A DNA stretch of 64,000 nucleotides, taken from contig CANLOY010000008.1 in assembly GCA_947493005.1 (NCBI GenBank), forward strand, positions 1-64,000, read 5' to 3'. The DNA is from an uncultured Roseivirga sp. GTDB taxonomy: Bacteria > Bacteroidota > Bacteroidia > Cytophagales > Cyclobacteriaceae. Every line of letters begins with the position of its first letter. The stretch's first letter is position 1. The translations under genes and the position numbers were made by a program. The notes below the pieces were generated by a model, which was given only the letters and a program-made list of their open reading frames with translations, was not told the origin of the DNA and ran no database searches. Positions 8,399 through 15,525 of this stretch are shown here, piece after piece.

Positions 8399-9288
8399 TA
8401 TTTTACTTCCTCTGGATAAATTCCTCTGGCAATCATGTCATTAATGCCATTAACAACATGTGGTTTGTCTTCCTGATATGTAACCCCAAGCCATGAAGCA
8501 GATGTGGGTACTACTTTAACAGTGGCTTTACCTTCTTTCATTAAATTATCTACTTCAACAGGAATAAAGCACTCAGACTTCGGATTTTCATTGTTGGCTT
8601 TTACAAAAGCCACAAACTTCTCTTCAAACTGATCTAGCACCGAAGGAGGAAACCCCCAGAAGTTCATAGAAACATATGTATCTGGAGCTAGTGTATATTT
8701 CACTCCATCCTCTGCATAAAAAATCTCATCACCATCTTTTCCTATGGCCAAAGTTTCTTTAATACCAGTCAGATTCATGTTATCATCCACCTGGCATACA
8801 CCCCTGTTCACAGTCCCATGATCGGAAAGTGTATTAGCAAGACCATACCCCATGATAAGATGTTCATTTTCCTTAAGGTTTTTCATTGCCTCAACAGCTT
8901 CACCAAAAGATTCACTTCCATAATAATCATCGGCATTGATAACCAGAAAAGGTTCATTGATTAAGTGCTTTGCCGAAAGCACAGCATGAGTTGTTCCCCA
9001 AGGTTTCTTTCTACTAGTTTCATATTCGGTAGTATGCTCGGTATACTCATTCTGAAAAGCATACTCCATTTTAATCTTTCCTTGAAAACGATTTGCATAA
9101 TGTGATTCAAAGGCTTCTTTAAGATCGGTTCGGATGATAAAAACCACTTTAGTAAAGCCAGCCTTAATTGCATCATGAATTGAGTAATCCATAATGATCT
9201 CTCCATTCGGCCCTATACCATCCAATTGTTTATTGCCTCCATATCGGCTACCCATTCCCGCTGCCAATACTACTAATGTCAAATCCAT
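8398..9288 (-). CDS. Sugar-1-phosphate nucleotidyltransferase family protein
   Basis: A 296-residue NTP-transferase fold. The nucleotide-binding signature LVVLAAGMGSRYGGNKQLDGIGPNGE (about 5-30) is clear, and INADDYYG (about 117-124) supplies the metal-binding Asp. It should activate a sugar 1-phosphate to an NDP-sugar. It is first in a two-gene minus-strand operon with the APH-fold sugar kinase and is divergent from the Na+/solute symporter (85-bp gap). That grouping supports uptake, phosphorylation and activation of one sugar. The GMGSRYGG form differs slightly from RmlA/GalU enzymes, so the exact substrate is left open. Confidence 0.85.
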   Translation of the reverse strand: MDLTLVVLAAGMGSRYGGNKQLDGIGPNGEIIMDYSIHDAIKAGFTKVVFIIRTDLKEAFESHYANRFQGKIKMEYAFQNEYTEHTTEYETSRKKPWGTTHAVLSAKHLINEPFLVINADDYYGSESFGEAVEAMKNLKENEHLIMGYGLANTLSDHGTVNRGVCQVDDNMNLTGIKETLAIGKDGDEIFYAEDGVKYTLAPDTYVSMNFWGFPPSVLDQFEEKFVAFVKANNENPKSECFIPVEVDNLMKEGKATVKVVPTSASWLGVTYQEDKPHVVNGINDMIARGIYPEEVK

Positions 9289-9373
9289 ATTTTCCTACTA
9301 AAAATTCTTTCTATATTGTCGGGTCGAAGTTGATGAAAAACTTTGCGTAAGTCAATTTAACTCTCAATTAAAT

Positions 9374-11158
9374 ATGAACCTTTCCTCTCTCGATTGGACT
9401 ATTATCATTGCATTTTTTGTAGTCTTTCTGATAATCGGGCTTCTGGTTTCTAAAAAAGCCGGTTCAAGTTCTAAAGAATTCTTTTTGTCGGGAAGAAATA
9501 TGCCTTGGTGGCTATTAGGTGTTTCTATGGTGGCAACTACTTTTTCGGCCGACACACCTAATCTTGTAACGGACATTGTCAGGCAAAATGGGGTGGCCGG
9601 TAACTGGGTTTGGTGGGCCTTCCTGATTACAGGAATGCTTACCGTGTTTGTATATGCCAAACTATGGAGGAAATCAGGCGTACTTACCGACCTTGAGTTC
9701 TATGAGAAACGCTACAGCGGTAAAGAAGCCGCATTTCTAAGGGGTTTCCGAGCCATCTATCTTGGCGTATTTTTCAATGTGATGATTATGGCTACGGTAT
9801 CATTAGCTGCTATTAAAATTGGCGAAGTGATGTTTGGCCTGGAGCCATGGAAAACTGTAGTATATGCCTCTATAATTACGGTAGCCTATAGCTCATTAGG
9901 AGGTTTAAGGGGCGTAATCCTAACAGACTTCTTACAGTTTTTGGTTGCTATGGTAGGATCTGTAGCTGCTGCCATATACATTGTTAACCTACCAGAAGTG
10001 GGTGGCCTGAATGAGCTGATATCAACCCCGCAAGTAGCTGATAAACTTAGCCTGATTCCTGACATTGGTAATCGTGAGCTCTTTATCTCATTGTTAGTCA
10101 TTCCTATAGCTGTACAATGGTGGAGTGTTTGGTATCCTGGTGCGGAACCAGGTGGTGGTGGTTACATTGCACAAAGGATGCTTTCCGCGAAAGATGAAAA
10201 GAATGCTGTTTCGGCTACGCTTTTGTTTAACATCACACACTATGCTTTAAGACCTTGGCCATGGATTTTGATTGCATTGGCATCGTTAGTTGTTTACCCA
10301 GACCTTGCTTCAATTCAGGAAGCCTTCCCGAATATTTCTGATGACAAACTGGGTCATGATCTTGGCTATTCAGCCATGCTACTCACTTTACCTAAAGGTC
10401 TATTAGGAATAGTAATTGCTTCATTGATTGCGGCCTACATGTCTACAATCTCTACCCATCTCAATTGGGGGTCATCTTATGTAGTTTTTGATTTTTATCA
10501 GCGTTTTGTAAAGCCTGAAGCAAGTGATAAAGAGTTGGTGAATGTAGGTCGGATTTCAACAGTACTTCTAATGGTTCTTGCCGGACTTTTTGCCTTGGTA
10601 CTTACCAATGCTTATCAGGCCTTTCAGATATTACTGTCCATAGGAGCCGGAACAGGATCAATCTTCATTCTTAGATGGTTCTGGTGGCGAATAAATGCCT
10701 TCTCTGAAATTGCAGGTATGGTTGTATCATTCATTTTGGCCTTGTTGTTAAACCTTGAAAGCCTGAGCCCGGCATTTTTATTTGAACTGCCAGATGATTA
10801 TAAACTCTTGCTCAGCGTTGGTGTAACAACAATCACATGGGTAATTGTTACGCTGGTTACCAAACCAACAGACTATAAAACATTAGCTTCGTTCTTCAAT
10901 CTTGTTAAACCTTATGGTTATGGATGGAGAGGCTTCAGAGCAATAGCTCAGTCTGAAAATATCGAGCTTGCCGAAGGAACAGGCAAACTAAGCGTTAATA
11001 TTCTTGCCATGTTCTTAGGAATCATTATCGTGTATAGCGCCTTATTCTCAACGGGTATGTTCATATATGGCAATGGAACCAATGGAACAATACTACTCCT
11101 TGTATCATTAGTAACTGCTCTGCTACTAAGAAATACATGGAAAAAATTGAGCTTTTAG
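9374..11158 (+). CDS. Na+/solute symporter (SSS family)
   Basis: A 594-residue polytopic membrane protein of the sodium:solute symporter family with about 13-15 hydrophobic segments. Family marks include the first helix DWTIIIAFFVVFLIIGLLVSKK, the ATTFSADTPNLVTDIVR region, SSLGGLRGVILTDFLQF and AAYMSTISTHLNWGSSYV. It would import a sugar or organic solute with Na+, which fits a marine organism. It is divergent from the sugar kinase/nucleotidyltransferase operon and probably supplies their substrate. A terminator follows it. Confidence 0.92.
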   Translation: MNLSSLDWTIIIAFFVVFLIIGLLVSKKAGSSSKEFFLSGRNMPWWLLGVSMVATTFSADTPNLVTDIVRQNGVAGNWVWWAFLITGMLTVFVYAKLWRKSGVLTDLEFYEKRYSGKEAAFLRGFRAIYLGVFFNVMIMATVSLAAIKIGEVMFGLEPWKTVVYASIITVAYSSLGGLRGVILTDFLQFLVAMVGSVAAAIYIVNLPEVGGLNELISTPQVADKLSLIPDIGNRELFISLLVIPIAVQWWSVWYPGAEPGGGGYIAQRMLSAKDEKNAVSATLLFNITHYALRPWPWILIALASLVVYPDLASIQEAFPNISDDKLGHDLGYSAMLLTLPKGLLGIVIASLIAAYMSTISTHLNWGSSYVVFDFYQRFVKPEASDKELVNVGRISTVLLMVLAGLFALVLTNAYQAFQILLSIGAGTGSIFILRWFWWRINAFSEIAGMVVSFILALLLNLESLSPAFLFELPDDYKLLLSVGVTTITWVIVTLVTKPTDYKTLASFFNLVKPYGYGWRGFRAIAQSENIELAEGTGKLSVNILAMFLGIIIVYSALFSTGMFIYGNGTNGTILLLVSLVTALLLRNTWKKLSF

Positions 11159-11185
11159 ATAAGTTCTAATATCAAAACATAAGAT

Positions 11186-11230
11186 AAGCTCGTCTCGAAA
11201 TTTTCCGAAATGGAATCGAGATGAGCTTTT
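11186..11230 (+). terminator. Terminator after the symporter gene
   Basis: Long hairpin with arms AAGCTCGTCTCGA (11186-11198) and TCGAGATGAGCTT (11216-11228), one mismatch, followed by a run of T. It closes the symporter transcript. Nothing else is seen between here and the PhoH gene. Confidence 0.8.
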
Positions 11231-11407
11231 TTATTCTCAATTATGAATTGAGTCAGGCCAACAACAATCAGTAAAGTCTTCATTGCCAGTCTATTCAATA
11301 TTTTGTTCAGATTAATTGATGATTAAGGCCGTTGTAAACGTTTGTTTAAAACGATTTTTTCATAACTTAAATCAACGTCCTATTCATTAATTGACTAACC
11401 TTCCTAT

Positions 11408-12757
11408 ATGCCCAGAGCCAAGAAGACCAATCGAAAAATTTTTGTACTTGACACCTCTGTAATTCTCTTTGAGCACAACGCTATCATGAATTTTGAAGAG
11501 CATGACATTGGACTTCCAATCACTGTGTTAGAAGAATTAGATCAGTTTAAAAAGGGAAATGACACCAAAAACTTTGAAGCACGAGAATTTACTCGTCTTT
11601 TAGACAAACTCGCTAAAGACAAATCACTCCAGGATTGGATTCCATTGAATGGAAAAACGCGAGGAAGCTTTAAGGTGGTAATGGAAGCTGGCAGTGGTGA
11701 AAATACTTTGGATGCCAACAGCGTATTTGGAGAGAAGAAGAATGACCACAGAATTCTGAATGCCGCTCTCAGACTAAAAGAAGAAAATCCGGGAAGAAAT
11801 GTAATCCTTGTTTCTAAAGACATTAACCTAAGACTGAAAGCCAAGTCAATGGGGCTTCCTGCAGAAGACTATGAGACTGGAAAGATCAAGAATGTAGATT
11901 CCCTACGAAAAGGTAAAATTGAGGTAGAAAAGGTTGATTCTGAAGTTATCAACCACCTTTATGAAAATGGAACCCTATCTCCTCAAGAAGTACTGAAGAG
12001 TAAGAAATCATTACCTAATCAGTATTTTATATTAAAGAGTGAGAGAAACTCCATTTTGGCCTATCATAATGCTGCTGACCAAATGATTGAAAAGGTCGAT
12101 AAAAGACCTATATCTGGTATTAAACCCAGGAATGCTGAGCAAACCTTTGCTATTCATGCTATAATGAATCCTGAGGTAAAATTAGTTACTATTCAAGGAG
12201 TAGCAGGTACTGGTAAAACGTTATTGACACTAGCCGGAGCACTAGAACAAAGAAGAGATTACAAACAAATATACTTAGCCAGACCTATCGTACCATTGAG
12301 CAACAAGGACATTGGTTACTTACCTGGCGATATTAAGTCCAAGCTGAACCCATACATGGAGCCGCTTTGGGATAACCTGAAATTTATACAAAACCAGTAC
12401 AAAGAAACAGACAAGGAGTTTAAAGCCATTACGGAAATGGTGAATAAAGAAAAGCTTCTCATTACTCCTCTGGCATATATCAGAGGAAGAAGTTTATCAA
12501 ATATCTATTTTATAGTGGATGAAGCACAGAACCTGACGCCACATGAGATCAAAACCGTAATCACACGTGCTGGTGAGAACACAAAGATTGTCTTTACAGG
12601 AGACGTAAACCAAATTGACACCCCTTATCTGGACTCCCAGTCCAATGGGCTTTCTTATTTAATCGACAGAGCTAAAGACCATCCACTCTATGCTCATATT
12701 ACTTTAGAGAAAGGTGAGCGTTCTGAACTAGCTAACCTGGCTAATGAGATGTTGTAG
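11408..12757 (+). CDS. PIN-PhoH family ATPase/ribonuclease
   Basis: A 449-residue two-domain protein. The N-terminal PIN nuclease domain (about 9-150) has the acidic sites FVLDTSV and LEELDQFK. The C-terminal PhoH ATPase (about 240-445) has Walker A GVAGTGKT (about 265-272), the RPIVPLSNKDIGYLPGDI segment and Walker B FIVDEAQNLTPHEIKT. PIN-PhoH proteins (YlaK/PhoH2 type) act as ATP-dependent RNA helicase/ribonucleases in characterised homologues. Length is typical. A small membrane protein gene begins 5 bp after the stop. Confidence 0.93.
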   Translation: MPRAKKTNRKIFVLDTSVILFEHNAIMNFEEHDIGLPITVLEELDQFKKGNDTKNFEAREFTRLLDKLAKDKSLQDWIPLNGKTRGSFKVVMEAGSGENTLDANSVFGEKKNDHRILNAALRLKEENPGRNVILVSKDINLRLKAKSMGLPAEDYETGKIKNVDSLRKGKIEVEKVDSEVINHLYENGTLSPQEVLKSKKSLPNQYFILKSERNSILAYHNAADQMIEKVDKRPISGIKPRNAEQTFAIHAIMNPEVKLVTIQGVAGTGKTLLTLAGALEQRRDYKQIYLARPIVPLSNKDIGYLPGDIKSKLNPYMEPLWDNLKFIQNQYKETDKEFKAITEMVNKEKLLITPLAYIRGRSLSNIYFIVDEAQNLTPHEIKTVITRAGENTKIVFTGDVNQIDTPYLDSQSNGLSYLIDRAKDHPLYAHITLEKGERSELANLANEML

Positions 12758-12762
12758 TTTCG

Positions 12763-13062
12763 ATGAAACCCGAGACTAGAAATAGATTCATAGATAGAGG
12801 CCTTGGTTTCTTAATGATAGCTGGAAATATATACTGGCTTTATCAAAGTATACATTTTTATTACATGTACCACTATACAAGTGTACATTATGCGTTCATG
12901 ATTCCCGACTATTTATTAATCGTTGGAATTATTTTTGCGATTTTTGGTTTGATCATTGGATTCAGAGTTTTCACGCTATCAGTTACAAACATTAATTGGT
13001 TTCTTGGTGATCTTGGAGTAAAGTTCTTCCTAGTCTTATTCTTCCTCTTACTCAATCTTTAG
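12763..13062 (+). CDS. Small three-helix membrane protein, unknown
   Basis: A 99-residue hydrophobic protein with three predicted transmembrane segments (about 15-32, 44-66, 78-97). I recognise no family. It starts 5 bp after the PhoH stop and is probably co-transcribed with it. A single conserved-looking feature is the Tyr/His-rich loop between helices 1 and 2 (HFYYMYHYTSVHY). No terminator is obvious after it. The 230-bp gap that follows carries the regulatory region of the first acidic-protein gene. Confidence 0.65.
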   Translation: MKPETRNRFIDRGLGFLMIAGNIYWLYQSIHFYYMYHYTSVHYAFMIPDYLLIVGIIFAIFGLIIGFRVFTLSVTNINWFLGDLGVKFFLVLFFLLLNL

Positions 13063-13134
13063 TAATCGACACCTAAGATTAGTTTCCCCTTCCATTTCTA
13101 TAATCCCATTTATACCTATTCATCTTCTTAACAA

Positions 13135-13177
13135 AGTGTTCTAAAACCAGCCAAGGAGTGTACGGAAATCGTACACT
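13135..13177 (+). promoter_or_regulatory. Upstream activator-type half-sites, unit 1
   Basis: A perfect inverted repeat AGTGTACG (13157-13164) and CGTACACT (13170-13177) with a 5-nt spacer, preceded by a half-site GTGTTC (13136-13141). The GTGTAC core begins 22 bp after the GTGTTC core. The site ends 64 bp before the TGGCAC of the downstream sigma54-type promoter. The same spacing recurs in the other two units, which points to binding sites of a bacterial enhancer-binding protein. Confidence 0.65.
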
Positions 13178-13239
13178 AATATTTGTTCACATTTGATCAT
13201 TCGACTGTAAATAGCTATAAATCAAAGCCTTAAAGGTTT

Positions 13240-13254
13240 TGGCACAGGCATTGA
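13240..13254 (+). promoter_or_regulatory. Sigma54-type promoter, unit 1
   Basis: TGGCAC, a 5-nt spacer and TTGA match the sigma54 consensus TGGCAC-N5-TTGCW except at the last C. It lies 40 bp upstream of the first acidic-protein gene. It is the weakest of three, but its position relative to the upstream sites is the same as in units 2 and 3. Confidence 0.6.
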
Positions 13255-13293
13255 CTATAAAGAAGCAGGTCAATACTCAAAACAACAACAACG

Positions 13294-13683
13294 ATGAAAA
13301 GCTCAAAGGTTAATATAAAAAATAGCAACAGCCCAAAGGTTAAAAACTTAAGTGCCATCATAGCAATAATGCTGGCAGCTGTTACTCTGTTTCAAGCTGG
13401 TTCTTTAAAGTCAAATGATCTGACAAAAGAAGTATCAGTAATGGAAGCAAAACTTATTGCTGAAATTGATCAGTTTTATGCTGAGGATGAAATGGAGGTA
13501 GAAGAAGAAATTTACATGGAAATAGAGGAAGAGCAGGTTGAAGAGGTCAGTATCTTCGATAGTGAAGACAACTTGGTTGCTTCGGGAAATCCAACAAACA
13601 ACGCTCAATTAAGAAAGCTGGTTAACAAGTCAGATTACTTGAGTGAATTTGGTAACAAAAAATACTACAGACTCTCAGAATAA
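13294..13683 (+). CDS. Acidic membrane/secreted protein, tandem family copy 1
   Basis: A 129-residue protein of unknown function, first of three tandem paralogues. It has a basic Asn/Ser/Lys-rich N-terminus (about 1-20), one hydrophobic segment (about 21-38, LSAIIAIMLAAVTLFQAG), a spacer helix (MEAKLIAEIDQFYAE), a Glu-rich block (about 64-85) and a C-terminal motif SIFDSEDNLVASGNP...LRKLVNKSDYLSE. The hydrophobic segment could be a long signal peptide or an N-terminal anchor, with the acidic part outside. It is the most divergent copy. It is preceded by a sigma54-type promoter and closed by its own terminator, so it is probably a single-gene unit. Confidence 0.78.
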   Translation: MKSSKVNIKNSNSPKVKNLSAIIAIMLAAVTLFQAGSLKSNDLTKEVSVMEAKLIAEIDQFYAEDEMEVEEEIYMEIEEEQVEEVSIFDSEDNLVASGNPTNNAQLRKLVNKSDYLSEFGNKKYYRLSE

Positions 13684-13722
13684 GAGAATACTATAGTCTA
13701 TAGTTAGGGTTAATTTTGGTTA

Positions 13723-13748
13723 AAAAGCCGGTCGTCAGATCGGCTTTT
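13723..13748 (+). terminator. Terminator, unit 1
   Basis: Hairpin with arms AAAAGCCGGTC (13723-13733) and GATCGGCTTTT (13738-13748), one G-T pair, followed by a short T-run. A related GC hairpin closes each of the three units. The stretch from here to about 13976 shows no supported gene. Confidence 0.75.
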
Positions 13749-14081
13749 CGTTTTTCAACCCATTTCATATCCAAAACCAGGGGAGTAATCTTTCCATTCT
13801 GGAATCACACAGTTCCATGACATTCTTATGGTATAGCGCAATCAATCTATAAAATCATTATCGTCTTTTGTCACTATTTGAATTTATCCTTAAGCCTCAC
13901 CCATTATGAGGCTTCACTTCAAGAGTTAGCCACAGTACTTTCAATACATTATTCATTCGTACAAGGTCCTGCTTTCCATATAAATAAGGTCGGTAACATC
14001 AGTAGTTTTCAGCTTACCAGTAGACACACTAAATCAGAGGAACCAAAAGCTTGTTCAACTGATAAGTATGATGAGCATAAA

Positions 14082-14121
14082 GTGTTCTGTTATTAATCAA
14101 TGTGTGTACGATTTAGAACAC
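14082..14121 (+). promoter_or_regulatory. Upstream activator-type half-sites, unit 2
   Basis: Half-sites GTGTTC (14082-14087), GTGTAC (14104-14109) and GAACAC (14116-14121). The first and second are 22 bp apart, as in unit 1. The last ends 64 bp before the promoter TGGCAC. This unit keeps an imperfect version of the unit 1 palindrome. Confidence 0.6.
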
Positions 14122-14184
14122 AATTTTACGTTCAATTTCGTTCACTAAATTTTAAAACACTAATTATCAACACTTTACAAACAT

Positions 14185-14200
14185 TGGCACAGCCATTGTA
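14185..14200 (+). promoter_or_regulatory. Sigma54-type promoter, unit 2
   Basis: TGGCAC (14185-14190), spacer AGCCA, TTGTA (14196-14200): one base from the sigma54 -24/-12 consensus. It lies 39 bp upstream of the start codon of copy 2. Confidence 0.65.
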
Positions 14201-14238
14201 AAATAATTGACAGGTCAGAAATTAAAAAAATTACAATC

Positions 14239-14637
14239 ATGAGAAACTCGAAAAACAATACATCAAAAAGCAACAGAAGCCCAAAGGTTAAAAACTTAAG
14301 TGCCATTATAGCTATCATGCTTGCAGCTGTTACATTGTTCCAAGCTGGTTCTTTAAGATCTAACGATTTGAATAAAGAAGAATCAGTATCAATCATGGAA
14401 GCTCAGCTTATTGCAGAAATCGATCAGTTCTATGCTGAGGAGGAAATGGAGATAGAAGAAGAAATCTATCTGGAAATGGAAGAAGAATTAGTTGAAGAGG
14501 TTAGCATCTTCGATGCAGATAATAACTTAGTAGCCTCTGGAAATCCAGCAAACAACACGGAATTAAGAAAGTTGGTTAATCAGGCAGATTACCTAAGCGA
14601 ATACGGAAACAAAAAGTATTTCAGACTTTCTAAATAG
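14239..14637 (+). CDS. Acidic membrane/secreted protein, tandem family copy 2
   Basis: A 132-residue paralogue of unknown function. The plan is the same as copy 1: basic tail, one hydrophobic segment (about 22-38), the segment IMEAQLIAEIDQFYAEEE, a Glu-rich block (about 68-87) and the C-terminal motif SIFDADNNLVASGNP...TELRKLVNQADYLSEYGNK. It differs from copy 3 at about nine positions. The Glu content would make the exported part strongly acidic, which could bind cations or a basic partner, though that is a guess. It has its own sigma54-type promoter and terminator. Confidence 0.8.
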   Translation: MRNSKNNTSKSNRSPKVKNLSAIIAIMLAAVTLFQAGSLRSNDLNKEESVSIMEAQLIAEIDQFYAEEEMEIEEEIYLEMEEELVEEVSIFDADNNLVASGNPANNTELRKLVNQADYLSEYGNKKYFRLSK

Positions 14638-14678
14638 TAAGAAACTACAAACAACTGTTTAGGGTTAATTATGGTTGT

Positions 14679-14702
14679 AAAGCCGATCGAACGATCGGCT
14701 TT
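14679..14702 (+). terminator. Terminator, unit 2
   Basis: Perfect 11-bp stem with arms AAAGCCGATCG (14679-14689) and CGATCGGCTTT (14692-14702), followed by a T-run. It closes copy 2. Confidence 0.8.
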
Positions 14703-14895
14703 CTTTTTTATATGCCGACAAGGTTTAAATCATATCATGATTGTGGTTACCATCTGCTTTCTCTTACCTCAAGCACCCTGCATTGTTTTTCATATAAATC
14801 AGGCTGGTAACATAAATAGTTTTCCGCTTACCAGTAGACACACTAAATCAGAGGAGTCAAAAGCTTATTTAACTGACAAATATGCCGAGCATAAA

Positions 14896-14935
14896 GTGTT
14901 CTATTATCAATCAAGGTGTGTACGATTTAGAACAC
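14896..14935 (+). promoter_or_regulatory. Upstream activator-type half-sites, unit 3
   Basis: Half-sites GTGTTC (14896-14901), GTGTAC (14918-14923) and GAACAC (14930-14935), with the same 22-bp step and the same 64-bp distance to the promoter TGGCAC as in units 1 and 2. Confidence 0.6.
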
Positions 14936-14998
14936 ATTTTTTCGTTCAATTTCGTTCACTAAATTTTAATTCATTGATTATCAATAATTTACATACAT

Positions 14999-15014
14999 TG
15001 GCACAAGCATTGCA
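14999..15014 (+). promoter_or_regulatory. Sigma54-type promoter, unit 3
   Basis: TGGCAC (14999-15004), spacer AAGCA, TTGCA (15010-15014): an exact match to the sigma54 -24/-12 consensus TGGCAC-N5-TTGCW. It lies 39 bp upstream of the start codon of copy 3. Confidence 0.75.
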
Positions 15015-15052
15015 AAATAATTGGCAGGTCAGAAATTAAAAAAATTACAATC

Positions 15053-15451
15053 ATGAAAAACTCGAAAAACAATACATCAAAAAGCAACAGAAGCCCAAAG
15101 GTTAAAAACTTAAGTGCCATTATAGCTATCATGCTTGCGGTTGTCACATTGTTCCAAGCTGGTTCTTTAAAATCTAACAATTTGAATAAAGAAGAATCAG
15201 TTTCGATAATGGAGGCCAAGCTTATTGCTGAAATCGATCAGTTCTACACTGAAGAGGAAATGGAGATAGAAGAAGAAATCTATTTGGAAATGGAAGAAGA
15301 GCAAGTTGAAGAGGTTAGCATCTTCGATGCAGACAACAACCTGGTAGCTTCTGGAAACCCAACAAACAACACGGAATTAAGAAAGTTGGTAAATCAAGCC
15401 GATTACCTAAGCGAATACGGAAACAAAAGGTATTTCAGACTTTCTAAATAG
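15053..15451 (+). CDS. Acidic membrane/secreted protein, tandem family copy 3
   Basis: A 132-residue paralogue, about 93% identical to copy 2 by eye. Changes are mostly conservative (R2K, Ala to Val in the hydrophobic segment, Leu to Gln in the Glu-rich block, Lys to Arg near the C-terminus). The reading frame, acidic block and C-terminal motif are preserved, so it looks like a working gene under selection and not a decayed duplicate. It has the best sigma54-type promoter of the three. Function unknown. Confidence 0.8.
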   Translation: MKNSKNNTSKSNRSPKVKNLSAIIAIMLAVVTLFQAGSLKSNNLNKEESVSIMEAKLIAEIDQFYTEEEMEIEEEIYLEMEEEQVEEVSIFDADNNLVASGNPTNNTELRKLVNQADYLSEYGNKRYFRLSK

Positions 15452-15492
15452 TAAGAAACTACAAACAACTGTTTAGGGTTAATTATGGTTGT

Positions 15493-15516
15493 AAAGCCGG
15501 TCGTTCGATCGGCTTT
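15493..15516 (+). terminator. Terminator, unit 3
   Basis: Hairpin AAAGCCGGTCG (15493-15503) against CGATCGGCTTT (15506-15516), one G-T pair, followed by a long T-run. It also separates copy 3 from the converging serine hydrolase gene. Confidence 0.8.
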
Positions 15517-15525
15517 CTTTTTTTA

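Larger units (their letters stand above)
13977..14702 (+). repeat. Direct repeat unit A (814-bp period)
   Basis: This unit contains upstream region, sigma54-type promoter, gene and terminator. It recurs at 14791-15516 with a constant offset of 814 bp at every landmark I checked (CATATAAAT, half-sites, promoter, start codon, terminator). That means no net insertion or deletion between copies, so the duplication is fairly recent. Confidence 0.85.
14791..15516 (+). repeat. Direct repeat unit B (814-bp period)
   Basis: Second copy of the unit at 13977-14702, with regulatory region, promoter, gene and terminator all offset by exactly 814 bp. Confidence 0.85.

Noticed and set aside
13878-14096. 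Small open reading frame in the gap between acidic-protein copies 1 and 2, with a similar frame at 14671-15039
   Set aside because: The frames overlap the duplicated upstream region, so similarity follows from DNA repeat identity. Substitutions include many amino-acid changes, there is no clear start, and the upstream half-sites lie within them.
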